Assembly (NCBI GenBank): GCA_964035795.1
Contig: OZ038321.1
Location: 6,918,079-6,982,078, forward strand
Direction: 5' to 3'
Source of the DNA: Pterobdella sp. o SKG-2022
Lineage: Eukaryota; Annelida; Clitellata; Hirudinida; Piscicolidae
Length of the DNA stretch: 64,000 nt
Shown in pieces: positions 23,096 through 36,382 of the stretch (position 1 is its first letter; each line of letters begins with the position of its first letter). Position numbers and translations under genes: made by a program. The notes beneath the pieces were generated by a model. The model saw nothing but the letters and a program-made list of their open reading frames with translations. It ran no database searches and had not been told where the DNA came from.

Positions 23096-24654
23096 GGTTT
23101 AAGCCTAAGTTGAAGATATAATACCAAAGTTTAATATATATTTTCAGTGAAAGCTTTTCTAAAGACAAGAATTTAGGCTTCTTGAATCGAAAAGCGAAAG
23201 TTTTGAGTGTAGTCTAAAAGTTTGATATATTGTAGTATTTTTACTGTCTTGAGATGATGTCTTATAAGTTACCATAACAATTTGCCAAACAAATCGATGA
23301 GCAATTATCGATCAATCAATTTGATTAAAAATACCCTGAGTGTGGTATTTGGATTTGAAAATTAATTTAGCTCACAAATACTTTAAGATTATATGGTTAA
23401 CAATTCTTCAAAAATTATTATAAGTATTTAATTCAAATGAGTTCTATGTTCATCTTTGATAAACATAGAAAAAAAATTTTTTCAAGTTCAAATTGAGTTC
23501 ATTGGTTGAAAACATCGTTATATTTTATTTTTTTGATTTTATGTTATCAAATAAAGTTTTTTTTTATATCTTTATTACCGCAAGAATGAGAGCAGACTGG
23601 GTGGAGTTTTCAGAATGTGACGATAATTATCTAGCATTTTCAAATTGAAATAAGAAAACGAGTTGGTGTTTTAGACAAAAAAATTTGTTATCCTGGAAAA
23701 ACAGAAATAATTGCGACGTGAAAGGCTAGGTTATTTTTAAGAGAAACATTTGAAACATCAGCTGAATTTAGCAATCTAAAATAGTTTGGCCACGTAATGA
23801 AGAGGGGTGAAAAGAATTGAATAAAAATTGATTGATAAAATAGATGATTTAAAAAAAAAGACTTTAAACTAAAGTTTAAGCAGAAAATGATAATGCAAGA
23901 TACTCTTACTAAAAGCTTCTTGTTTCTCAATAAACCAGTGTTTGTTTCTATTATAAAAGTAAAATACTATCAATAATGCTTAAAGTTGAGTCTAATAAAA
24001 GAATTTTTAGGTAGGATAAATAGAAAAAAGAATTAAAGGAAGTTGCAAAAAAAGTTTTAAATGGAGTAGATCTGGCCACACTCGATGAAAGAGACAAAGT
24101 TTTAAAATCATGGCATATAACTTTCAAATGTAGTTACAATCTTTCCAACAAATAAGTTACTTTCTCAAAACATATAAAAAAATATAACTATGTGAAATGT
24201 TTTCTAAAAATATTTTCAAGATTTATTGTACTAAAAAATCAGAAATTTTGATTTGAAGAAAAATTTGTTGATATTTACTTCAAATTTTTATAGTTTGAAT
24301 TTCACTAGATGATTTAATCAATGGAACATTATTGCTTAGCATGACTTCGAAATAATTTTTGAGTAAAAAAAATATTATTTATAACAAAATATTTCTAAAA
24401 ATTATTTCATTTAAAACAATATTACTGGTAAACTAGTTTTTTAATAGCAAACTAATAATGAAATTAAAGAATATATTTTTTACGTTGAGAAATGCCATTA
24501 GTATTCACACATATTTATTTAATAATCCTAAATGGCCTAGGCTTGTTATCATTAACGAAAGAATTCCCTTAAACTAGGGTCAATGACTCTTAATAAACTA
24601 AATAATCTATTAATATATATTTTTTTATTCAATTTGTGATATAAAATTTCCACA
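23096..24654. promoter_or_regulatory. Divergent intergenic region (channel gene / SLC25A39-40)
   Basis: This 1559-base interval separates two start codons on opposite strands, so it must hold both promoters or one shared promoter. It is AT-rich throughout, no repeat family was recognised, and no clear TATA box or CpG cluster can be singled out. Confidence 0.45.
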
Positions 24655-27600
24655 ATGGCTGCACTCCAGAATTTAACATTTGATCAACAGATAATGTGTA
24701 CAATTTTCGGGGCTTCCTTTACTTCTCTTTGCAGTTATAATCCTACTTCTATTTCATTATTTGTTTTTATTTCAATTTTATTCAATTATTTTCTGAGTTG
24801 TGTAGTTTTTTTTACCATTGCTTAGATCGATATTCTACGTATTTACGATATCATTCATTTCAATGGATTATAACTTTTAACTTATGATAATTAATTCTCT
24901 TTTTTTTTTACAGCAACGCCTCTAGACGTGGTGAAAGTGAGGCTACAATCAGAACAGAAAAATTCTAAAAAAATTCTATTAGTTCAGAAATACAAAGTGC
25001 CCTTAAACTTATGTAACTGCCGTAAACTGTTTTCCAGTATTCCCACCCGCTTTGAACATACATGCACTAACACTTGCTTTAGAAAAAATCCCAGGATTGC
25101 TTTTAAAATCAATGAGGCTTCTTCAGGTGCTCTCAAAACCTCCATGGTATGTGATGATTCTGATTCTTTAAGAAAAACTGCTCATGATGATGAGCTAAAA
25201 CCATTAACATATTTAATGCAGTTTTTATTTTTTATAACATACTACTATGATATTTCATCATATTATTTCAGATTAAAAATAAATTTCATAAAATTAAAAA
25301 AATCATGATTCATTGAAAATTTACTATTTAAAGTATTAAATAATGTGGTTATATTAAACTATGTAATAATTTTGGATTATTGAACTGCCATTGTTTTAGT
25401 ATAGTATTGTTAGTTATGTGAAATGCTATATAATGGTGATGACCCAAAGGATGTTTGCAAAATGATTGCGAGGAAAGAAGGAATCTTAAAACTATGGAGT
25501 GGTCTCGGACCTGCCCTGTATGATCATTTATCTTAAAAAATCAATTATTATAAGCACTTGATAAGAATTTCCAAGCTAAGTCTAATATGTTTTAAAAAGC
25601 AAAGCTTGTTTATCATCAATTTTCTTTTTCAAGCAGTTCATAGTAGAGTGTTCCTGAACGATGCATAAGAGGCGCTATATAAATAATTCATTATTATTAT
25701 CTAATAGTGTTGATTTACATGCCTTAGATGTAGGAAAATTTTAGTTTACAAATTATCTAAACATTTAAGAATTAAAATTGATCAAAATGATTAAAAAGTT
25801 ACAGATTAATTAGAAAAACTTCATTTACCAATTCTGTTCAGACTTCTCTATTCATAAAATATAAAACTTTCTATACTATTTTTAGGACAACTATTCAAAT
25901 GTATAAATAAATATACAAATTCACCTCCTTATACTACCACTAACAAACATAACCCACTCACCAATGGACAATACAGTTTGATGTCAGTGCCAGGGACAAT
26001 GGTCTACTACACATCTTATGACAAGATCAAGTACCAACTGGGATACACCAACCCAGACCCCTCTAAGCTGTACATACCTGCCTTTGCTGGCATTATAGCT
26101 AGAGGTTTGTGCTCATATTGTTGTTATTACTAATAATATTATTATAATTTTATGTTTGTTCCCATGCTAACATGGGTTTTCATTATTACTGGTATTAATG
26201 TCTTAGCATCTTTATTCACCTTTACGCTATATTTGAGTATTTCTCAATGTCATTTAATCTTTATTTCTTAGTTCAGTAGGTTTCTTTATAAATATGTTTT
26301 TGTTAATTATTAATCTATGTAATTTATATTCTGTAATTTTCCATGTTGGATTCACCCTTAATAAAATATGTGACGAAACAGGTTTTTTTTTCAAAACACA
26401 TACTTAAGACTAATATTAACCACATTTCATTCATGTGTTTAAATTTTGAAAATGAAATAAATTTTTTTAAGCATTTAAAAAGGATAGTTTTTTTTCCGTT
26501 TCAAAGCTTTGAACTTTGTGTTAGTTAACTTATGATTATGGATTCCGTATTGGATTTTATTCCAAACATCGTTCTTTATCAGCATGCTCCCATTCTATTT
26601 TTATAAACCAAAACTTTGAATCTATTTTATTTACATTTTTATTCTAACATCTTATAATATAGAAAGATAAAACCAATAAAATCAACTGTATATATTAAGT
26701 TATAAAATTATGATATATATATATTTTCGATTATTATCATTATAGTAATGACAGTGGTGGTTAAATGATTTTCTTAGTTTTTGAACCAGGGTTACGGGGT
26801 TTATATTCCAATCTCGTTAACGTCTTTAGCTCCATAAATGGTTTTTTTAACTTTTATTAATTCAAAATTTTGTCTTTACACAAAGTTTGACTACATTAAG
26901 TTGATATTTAACTCAACTGCCTACCCAAACAGTGGTAGCAGTGACACTGGTATCACCGATAGAACTACTAAGAACAAAGATGCAGTCAAAGAGCATGACA
27001 TACACACAGACAATGCAGTGTTTGTGTATGAGTGTCAAGCAAGAAGGAGCCACTGTGCTTTTCAAGGGACTGGGACCTTCCCTGCTTAGGGATGTGCCCT
27101 TCTCTGGTGTGTTCCCATTTGTTCATCTCGCCTCTTATGTGTTTGAATTCGTTTTTATGTTTTTTTATTATGATTTTTAATTTTTTTTTTGAATTTAATT
27201 TCTATGTTGTTTTTTTTTATTTTTAGGTTGATTTTTTTGTTTATTTTAGTTAGTGTTTTTTTTTCTTTAGTTGTTCATTTTTCTCAGCAACTTGTTTATA
27301 AATATTTCTCTTTAATAATGTTGTTTATATATTCTGCTCAATTTTGTAAACAATTCTCAAATTCTTTGTGATTTCAATAGTCTTTTATTACAAATCATGT
27401 TTTACCTGTTATTCTTCTTATGCTAAACAATGGTTCAGATAGAATTTTTTAAACGGATGTTTAATTTTTTTTAATATAACATCATATGTGAAACCAAAAG
27501 TACATACAATGTCTCTGAAAAGAAATCTTATTTTATTAGGGATAAATCTGCAGCCAAGGATATAAATAATGATTATATGATAAAGCATTACACTTTATCT

Positions 27601-30600
27601 CCACTTAGCTTTATGCCAATATTTAATAATGTTTACTTAGCGCAAGCTTCAAAATAATACTAATTTATCAAGATCTATGTAAGGTTATTAAATGCGTTAT
27701 AAACGAAAAGCAATAGATATACCCGTTGAAAAAAATACTTGGAATAGAAATGATAATGAGATGAAACGTTAAAAATACACAGGTTTTATAAATTTACTAA
27801 GTTTGCCACTATTTTAATAGTAAAACTATAATGCTGAAGTCTACCATATAAGTCGAAAGGTATTAAAACACTATTAATATGCATTCGTTGATTGATGTGG
27901 CTTGAAACTCTACTGTTGTCTCATTCAATATTATCGTCATTTATATTTTTATTATTAATTTTCAATTGAATTATACCATTTATTTTATTTTGGGCATCGA
28001 CGTTAAACTGCACCAAAACTTAGTGCTTATATTAAATGCTGCTTTTCTGTTATAACTTGTATATCAGTAGACTTCAGTAACAAGTATCGACAAACTGATA
28101 TTTTTGTATCATTGTCATTTGGCCTGACGGATGATTCTGGTTGATACAGCAAGGCAAATTGCCCAAGTGTGAAAATGGTGGATCTTCATCATCATCATCC
28201 TGCTTAGAGCCCTTTTTTCTCAACAGAGAATAGGGCTTTTTTAAAAACAGTTCTCTTCCACGTAAGGTGGTCGTGTGGGTCAATTTCCGTCAATGTGAGT
28301 TTTGTCTAATCCTTTTTCATCAACTCTTCCCATGTCATCTTTGGCCCACCGGGTCTTTTAACACCAATCACCTTGATATCTCTAACTTTTGAGAGCCAGC
28401 CTGAGCTGCGCACCACATGACCAAACCACCTCAACCTATGACAATGCAACGCTGGTTCTATGTTCTAGATGCCGTTTTGCGTACAATTTTGCTGCACTTA
28501 TCCTGTCTTCAGCTTTGGCTTTGCAAATCCATCGGATCATAGTGATGTCATTGCACTTCAATCGGTTCAAGGAAGGTGTTGTTAGGCTCCAAGTTTCACA
28601 AGAGTACAGAATTACAGCTCTAATGTACGTGTTGTAGATTTGACCTCTGATTGTGAAAAGTAGATGAGGATTGGTGAAAAATGGAAGAAACTGACGAAAC
28701 TTACTCCAAGCAGACTTGCATCCCCCAGCAGAAATCATGTCACAACATAACAGAAGTCAGTAACAACTTCCAACTTGTCATTACCCATTTAGACTTCAGT
28801 TAATTTCCTACCATCCGCTGGTCGTGTAGTACCCAGACAGCGAGCACAGCTGGATTTTAGAACTATAACCCCCCGGATAGTTACCTCCCAGACAATTACC
28901 CCCTGTACAGTAATATAATCTAATAATTGATGAAACGATATTTATGCTGTATAGGCTCAAATTATTAGTATAACGTGTTTCCAAGGCATCGTTCTTTGCT
29001 ATATTGTTGTTCTTTCACGTCAAATTTTTACATGGAATTCGGCAAAGCGAAGTTATTTCAAGGTTTTATTGTTAAAGCTTTTTTTAATGAATATACTTAA
29101 AAATACCTTATAAGCTTTTGAGTTAAATTTTGGTATGGATTATTGCTTTAAGAATTCATCTTCATTGACGTTTAGCGTATTTTATTGATAACTTTATATC
29201 ATTTTTCTTCCACTTCAGTAATTTCTCAAAAGCTGAAGCTTCTTTGCTTAGATGTAACAATATCTCTGTTTGTAGCTCTTCACTCAGCCATACGCAGATT
29301 TTTCACTATCTGTTATTTTTATTATTTGTAGGGCGCGCAGTTTGCAAACTAGGTTTGCTGCAGAGGCGCTGTTCTAATCAGAAGGGCTATGAGAAAGAAA
29401 TTTGGCTATAAAGATGCGTTTTTAAACGCTTGCGAAAAATTTTAAAGAGAAGGTGAAAGACGGACATTAAGTGGAAGAGAGTTCCATAAGTGAGGGGCGA
29501 TATGCGAGAAGGAGCGATGTAAGAAAGGTTTAGAAGAGACAGGCTGATGTAGGCATAAACCAGAGTTGGAAGACCTGAGAGACTCAGGAGTCTGTCTAAT
29601 GGAAAGACGGTCATATAAATAAGCCGGCTGATTAAAATATAAGATGTTAGCCGTGAGCCATAGCAACTTGAACTGGGCTCTTAGTACGACCGGCAGCCAA
29701 TGGAGGCGATCGAGACAGGTGTGAGATGAAGAATAGTAGTCGGCTTGAAGAACGGTTTTAGCAGCGCGATTTTGGAGAGATTGCAACTTAGAAATAATAC
29801 AGTTCGGGAGTCGACAAAGAAGAGAGTTACAGTAATCAATCCTTGAAAGAACTAAAGAGATGATCAGAGCAACGGCAGTGTCAGAGGGTAGGAACTTGCG
29901 TGCCTGTCTGATCGCATGGAGATGAAAGTTGGATGATTGTATGATCTGAGAGACAAAGTGTGTAAAGTTGAGTCTAGAATCAAGAGTTACACCTAGTATC
30001 TTCAGTTTGGACGTTACGGAAAGAGTAGTGCCGTCAAAGATTACTTCAGTGGGAAGATTGGATTTGGAAAGGAGTATGGGACTGCCGACAAACATCACTT
30101 CGCTTTTGTTAGGATTCAACATGAGGTGATTGTTAGAAAACCAAAGATTGAGCTCAGTGATGCATTCAGATATCTTAGTGAGGCTGGGATGAGGATCAAG
30201 GTAAGAGGCGCCTGTAAAGAGGGTAATATCATCAGCAAACTGATGATATAGAACGTCGTGCTTCTGTATGATCTCGCTAATAGGAGAAGTATAAAGAGAA
30301 AAGAGTATGGGCCCAAGAACAGAACCTTGAGGAACACCAAAACGAAGGGAGACTGTTGATACACATTGTCAGACCATTGAGCTTCGTCTTACTCTGGTTA
30401 CTTAACTATTTTTCGTATCAACAGGGATTTTAAAAAGCTACTTCTTTGACGCCTCAAACCGTCTCAACATTTCAAAGACAGTCTGCTTTTGCTTGTTTTC
30501 TCTGTGATTCACTTTTCGTATATATCCATAAATAAGTATATAAAAGCACTTATGATCTAAGTTTTTTATTTATTTTTTTATTCATATGTTTCTTTGTCTA

Positions 30601-31930
30601 GCTCTGATACATACTTTATCCTTATAATAACCTCTTGTTATTACACCCTTACAGCCATATACTGGTTGTCATACGAAGGTCTGAAGGCGCGCTACAACAC
30701 GAAACATGCGGCTGCAACTCCACCTCCATTTCTGGTCTTCGTAGCTGGAGCCCTCTCAGGCACTGTGAGTCTCATTATCATTGTTTCATTATATGATCCT
30801 TTCAAGTATCGTATTATTTCGTTATATTAATTTTGCTGCGGTATTTTGTTGCTCTTCATAGTGTTGTGTGTTGGTTTTATTTGTTATTTTGAAATTCCTT
30901 TAATTTATTCTTTCAGTAGTTTTTTATAATGCTTTGAATGGATTAGTAATAAAATTTGCTGACTTGTTTTCATTGCGCTTTTGTTTACACTGATTTTCCT
31001 ACTGATTACACATAGTATACTTATGTATTATCTTCTTTCAAACTATATCGAATTTTCGTCATATAATTTTAACGAGTTTTTTTTCACAACTTTCAAAAAT
31101 ATTTCCTTACCTATATTGTTTTGCTCTTCTACATTATGATAACAAAATTTTGATCTATTTACAACATACTTTTCCACCCTCCTAGCTTACTCAAACACTG
31201 TATTTATTGCAGGATATAACAACCCTTATTCCTTCAAACAATAAATAAAATTCACCACCAAACAGCTAGCAGCCTTGCTCACCTGCCCATTAGACGTGGC
31301 TAAGACACACAGACAGATAGAGTTGGGAGAGTCAATGAGGAGTCGTGACAGAAACACAACCTGGTCTTTGTTGAAGACCCTATACAACTCTAAGGGCCTC
31401 ACAGCTCTCTTCGCAGGTCTGTGTTATGTGTGTGATGAGCTTTTTATATGATATTCCCAGCATGATAGAACAGATGTAGTGTGGCATCGTTGCGTGGTAT
31501 AATATGATGTATCTTCACTTTTAATAGGCTTAAACGGAATAGACAAAAAGGCTTACCCACCATTTGAGCCACTCTTATTTTTAATTTAAATATTTTCTAA
31601 TACTTTCATTATCATTAACATCATCCTCAGTAAAATTTTTGGAGTAATATTTGTAGTAGTAGTAGTATCTTGAAAATAAAAATATTTTCAAATCAAATTT
31701 TACTGTATAAGCCAAGGTACTTGTCCAGATAACAAGTATTATTACTATCATCATTACTATCATTAAAATTATTATTTTCTTTATATATTTCACTCCATCA
31801 TCATCACCACATCACAGGCATCGTACCACGCCTGGTGAAGATAGCTCCAGCTTGTGCCATCATGATCACCTCTTATGAGATGGGCAAGAACTATTTCAAT
31901 CGTATTAATCAACAAGCTTTCAACCAATAG
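24655..31930 (+). CDS. SLC25A39/40: Mitochondrial glutathione carrier SLC25A39/SLC25A40
   Basis: Inner-membrane carrier that brings glutathione into mitochondria (family knowledge). Eight exons: 24655-24733, 24914-25146, 25414-25517, 25977-26104, 26933-27106, 30655-30764, 31266-31416, 31818-31930. Every intron is GT..AG, phases match, and the sum is 364 codons with the stop, so 363 aa (human SLC25A39 is 359). The three carrier signatures are present: PLDVVK (residues 29-34), PIELLR (about 190) and PLDVAK (about 283). Other family blocks are [35 protein letters not shown] and [18 protein letters not shown] near the C terminus. The first matrix loop is long and has four cysteines (C60, C62, C77, C81), as in this subfamily. 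Start: ATG in CACAATGG just before FDQQI. The 3.5 kb intron before exon 6 holds two LINE fragments. The 39 and 40 paralogues cannot be told apart here. Confidence 0.94.
25625..25700 (+). mobile_element. CR1-like LINE 3' tail scrap
   Basis: AAGCAGTTCATAGTAGAGTG..AAGAGGCGCTATATAAAT then TTATTATTAT. Same tail as 3785-3855. In an SLC25A39/40 intron. Confidence 0.6.
27990..28850 (-). mobile_element. 5'-truncated LINE, second family
   Basis: The minus strand encodes the end of an [79 protein letters not shown] and [12 protein letters not shown], ending WKRTVF.. before an Asp-rich end. One or two stops and frame changes make it dead. The tail (27990-28200) matches 37560-37755. It lies inside an SLC25A39/40 intron in the opposite direction. 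Confidence 0.82.
28866..28913. repeat. Decayed 15-base tandem repeat
   Basis: Three units of the form CCCCCCGGATAGTTA, CCTCCCAGACAATTA, CCCCCTGTACAGTAA. It is C-rich in an otherwise AT-rich intron and directly follows the 5' truncation point of the LINE. Confidence 0.6.
29325..30400 (-). mobile_element. CR1/L2-like LINE, 5'-truncated, long open RT frame
   Basis: The minus strand reads without a stop from about 30400 to 29442: [30 protein letters not shown] (catalytic DD), [50 protein letters not shown]. One frameshift near 29450 precedes [14 protein letters not shown]. The 3' tail is GCGCCTCTGCAGCAAACC..GCGCGCCCTACAAATAATA. A second tail copy is at 63650. The good state of the frame suggests a fairly young insertion. 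The 5' half of the RT and the endonuclease are absent. Confidence 0.88.
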
Positions 31931-33085
31931 ATTAACATTATTTTATATATTAAAAAAATTTTTTTATTAATTTTTTTGTTATTAATATTTTTATTATTTA
32001 TTATTATTCTTAATTTTTTCTCATGGGTGTTTTTATTCATTTTTCTTTTTTTATCATTATTGTCATAGTCTTTTTATTAGTGTCATTTACTTTTAAACAT
32101 ATCTTTATTAATTTTTAAAAATCAAAAAGGCAATTAGATCGTTATTTCGAATCATTATTAATTATTTTTTATATTTTCACAATGTCTATCATACTTTATT
32201 ATTATGTTGGTTTTAGTTTCTCATATTCATTTTTTTGAGGTTATCTTTTATTTATAAGTTATATCTTAAAAGACTGTAATATTGAGTTGATTCATGTTAT
32301 TGTATGGTTTGGGACTGGTATCATCGCATGCTTGTGAACTTTCTTAAAGAAAGAAATAATAGAAAAAAAAGTCAAATTTGTTTGAATTTAAGTAAATTTC
32401 TTACTAATTACCGATTATTTGGATATAATGTTTTAGTATTTTAATTAGATCAATTTTCCTAAAAGGATATATAATTATATATTCTTTAACTTTTTCACAG
32501 TTCCCCGTTTAAATATTGTCTATAACGCTCTTTAGGTGGCCATATGTCTCTGCATACTTACAATTTTCCATTTAATAATCTTTGTTATTTTATGTATATT
32601 TCTCATTTGTTTGGACGGTATTATACACTCAAATAAATGCCAAAACTTGACTCATGGCAATTATCCCACAAGTTGTGAAACAAAATCTTAGTAAAACAAA
32701 CTTGAGTTGATCAACTGTTAGCCTACGAATAAAATGGTAAAAATATATTATAGGTGTTCAAAACACTGAGCGCCTTGTGTTAGGTTAAGTTTACTGATTC
32801 AATTATAATTTTTTCGTAACAGAATAGTTTTTCAATTTCACTATAAATATGTTGGCGTGAAAGTAGTCATTTTACAAAGCTTCAAAATATGATTCTTAAA
32901 GTTTAGAGTGAAGTCCTTCAAGCTTAGCTGAAAAATTTTTACACATTTGAGGCGAAGAAAAAACTGTAATTTTAAATAATTTTTATAAAGTTTTATAGAA
33001 AGCTCAAATAAATGTTGAACGCTGGAAAATGAAAAAAATTTATAATGCTGATTTTTTTGGTTATGTTGACCCGTATTAATTATAT
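31931..33085. other. 3' flank of SLC25A39/40, no gene seen
   Basis: Very AT-rich. An AATAAA at 32632-32637 is one possible poly(A) site but others are possible. No exon or repeat recognised. Confidence 0.4.
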
Positions 33086-33089
33086 ACTT

Positions 33090-33215
33090 ACCGGGTTCGA
33101 TTCCGTGTCTGACCTACTGTAAGTGCTTGTTTCATAGTATTTTTTAGTAACATTAGTGATAAACTAGCATAACCGTTAGATAAAAACTGCTTTGTAATTC
33201 AAAGCAGTAGTTCAA
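33090..33215 (+). repeat. Possible diverged SINE copy, plus strand
   Basis: CCGGGTTCGATTCCGTG (box B) is followed by GTGCTTGTTTCATAG and a paired CTGCTTTG..CAAAGCAG, the same order as the box B, GCACCTGTTCCACAG and AAGCGCTTTG parts of the SINE. No box A is visible. Confidence 0.3.
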
Positions 33216-34137
33216 GTTATGCAAAACACGTCGAAAACAGAGGTTTTTTAATTTTTTTGGAGTCCGTTAAAATGAAGGTTATTATCAAGTGCATTTAGAA
33301 GCTTTTTTTTGAATCACTTAACGCTTGAACAACAAAAGTTTTTTTTTCTTAAGATGACAAAATAGTGAGCTTTTGCGCAAAATTTCAAATGATAAAAATT
33401 AATTCTTGTTGCAAAAGCTTTCAAGTTGGAACTTACATAAAAACATTTAAACCTTCTATTTCCATGTCACTCGATTTAATTTTATAGCCTTTTTTAACCA
33501 ATTTTTCCTATTTGACTACAAACGAAAAATTTTTCAACTTTTGGAAAAAAAATTTCTAAAACAGTTCAAAATAAGAGAAAATTTTTTATTTATTTTAGCT
33601 TTTTCGAATCCAGAGTTAACTGTGCGTATCGCATCCCAATATCTTACAAAGCCCGTTTTGCAGTCATCTTTTGACCAACTGCTCGTATAACTTGCAAGAG
33701 CTAAAACGAGACGCCTTATCCAATCGTTTCGTACCAACTACTTGCGCATACAGCTGGATGGTTGCTCTCAAAACCTAAAAATAACCTGAAATATTATCAA
33801 TTCCATTCTCCACAAGTCTCCTCCAAAACCACCGCTTTCTCAAACTGATGAATACAAGCTAGCTTAATCCTTCTTTACATTTTTTAACAATAAACTTTTA
33901 AAAATACATTAATCTCTTCAGTCAGCCCACAGCAATAGAAACGAGTCAACAACCGCAGCCTGATGGAAGAACTACGCTCATGCGATGTTGTGCAAGATGA
34001 AATAACAATAGATACCCAATCCATAAATCATGAAGACAATAGAAACTGATAATAATAACAAAGCTCATGACTGAAAAAATTACAATAATGACTAGCATTA
34101 TAGTAAGAACAGTTCTCACTTTAGTTGTTTTGATGAG

Positions 34138-35165
34138 GTGTCCCACCTTGATATCTACTTAATAATTAAAAATCTGCCACTGAAAACCTCTCAATTCGAC
34201 ATCATACCGACATTTTTTTCAAAACGATTATCAACAAACCTTTTTCCGATAATTCCCAAACTGGTCAACCTTTCTTTCACTCAAAGCGTTTTCCCTCAAA
34301 ACTGTCCAAGTACACCACTTTCAAAAATACTCAACCTTGATGAATCTAATCTTTCCAATTAGAGACCGGTATGCTGTCTGTACATACCTGCTTTTCTCAA
34401 AACCTCCTCAAAATCAACATCGAAAAAACAAATGCAGTACTGAATCGCGCATAAAAACCCTACCAAAAATAGTTAACTTTGCTGGTTTGAATATAAAGAT
34501 TTTTTCCGAAATAAAATTACTCGCCGTCATCATCGATAACACTCTCTTCTTCGACCAACACATCTCTTCAACAGCCAAACAATGTAACATACATATCAAA
34601 GCCATCAAACACATTCGTAAATGCCTCACTTTCCAAACAGCTCACTATCTTGCTCTTGCTCTCATCATTTCTAGACTAGACTACTGCAATTCTCTTCTCT
34701 ACTCTCTTCCATCTACACTTATTAGGAAGCTACAAAAAATTTTAAACCATATTGCAGACATTGTTCTCAACTGTGACGTCTTCACCACCCCATCTACCCA
34801 ATGTCTAGACAAGCTTCATTGGCTTCCTATACCCTAAAAGCCCATTTTTAAGATAACTTTTTCACCTTCAAATGTTTTCACTCAAAAAATCAAAATATCT
34901 CTCTAAACTCACAAAAAATAATTTTTTTTTATCGTCAAGATCGAGAAACTCACTACTTCACCAACCAGTTGACAGAGCCTAGTATTTCAGTAGGTCTTTC
35001 AGTCATGCAGCACCGTCAATGTGGAAGGCTTTTTTCAGTGAATCATTTAAATCATCACTCAAAACTCATTTGTATAGTTAGAACATATCATAAACTATAT
35101 TAGTATCTTTAAGCGCCTTTGACACATGTTTAATTTATGTGTAAAGCGCGCTATATAAATCTAAA
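34138..35165 (+). mobile_element. CR1/L2-like LINE, degenerate, internally deleted
   Basis: Frame-broken RT pieces in order: LPLKTSQFDIIPTFF, LVNLSFTQSVFP, LNLDESNLSN, then a jump to the later part (IKLLAVIIDNTLFF, RLDYCNSLLYSLP, LDKLHWLPIP) and SHAAPSMWKAFFS. The FADD catalytic segment is missing. It ends AAGCGCGCTATATAAATCTA and AATAAATTAA. Confidence 0.8.
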
Positions 35166-36382
35166 TAAATTAATATAAAGATATTTGAATGTTATTTTTG
35201 TGATATCTTTTCACTGACTCTAAACTGCCTTAAAAAGTCTTTCTCTTGGGTGACATCACTCTTCAAACAACTGGACCACTTTTTTGCAAGCAATTGGCAT
35301 AAAACTCGTGTTTATTGTTTTTTTAGAGTGCTCAAACGTTGTGTTTTTATCGATGTATCCAAACGATAATATACTAAAAAGAGTTCTTCAATTTTATTTT
35401 GAAAAATTTTATCAAAAAAATACATAAGGTGTTTTTAAAAATTATAAGAAAATTATTTAAATCACAAGCCACACAGTTTACATTTTCAATCATAATGTAT
35501 TTACATGCCAATAAAAAATAATTTTAATGACTCTGTTATAAAACTTTCCACTTGATATATTTAACTATTTGTTTGAACTATTGTATTATTTTGTATATTA
35601 TAACAATAAAAAACATTTCGAAAAGTTCAAAACCCAAAATGAAGTTTTGAATTGGTTATGAGAGGTCCAGATTTTTGACCGCTTACTTTACTGCATATAA
35701 TAAAAGTAGAATTAAAGTGATGATAAAATAAATTTCAGTCTGTTATTTTATTTATTATGTAGCTGCGATGTTATCATGGGTTTCTAATCATTCTCGAATG
35801 TTATTTCGTAATATTATCTTTATTTGAACGTTGATGTAATTTTTCACCAATTTTCATTATTTAAAAAATTTTCACATATGCTATCAATGAAAAAAAATTA
35901 ATAAAAATATTATTGAACTCAACAGTAAAAATTTATAGTAATAATGATATGTTTTCATTAGGTGTTAACGCAAAGAACACACGTGCAAGCATTTAAAAAC
36001 CATTTGTATAAGTTATCACCATTATCTATAGGGTGCGTAAAAAATATATGTGCATAAATTTTTTATACCTTATATAGGATGTCTGTCTATATAAACTGAT
36101 CTTCAGAAAAAAGAATACGTTTACCATGGATATTTGTACATGTTTTGAGTGAAGACTAAGTTTTTATCAATTCTTTCCAATTAATTTTATTCACCAAAAA
36201 AGATTTATTATACTTTGTTTAAAATTAAATTTTTCTGAGCATAAATTAGAATCTTTTAAGGAATTTTCATATCAAAGCCATTATATTCATACAGTCACCG
36301 TGTTGTGTTGAAATTCGCACTTAAAACCTTATAAAATAATCTTAAAAAATTAAAGTTCAAACCCATATTTAAAACACAAAAG
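35166..36382. other. 5' flank of CHPF, no other feature seen
   Basis: AT-rich with no exon or repeat recognised. It must contain the CHPF promoter and 5' UTR. Confidence 0.4.
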
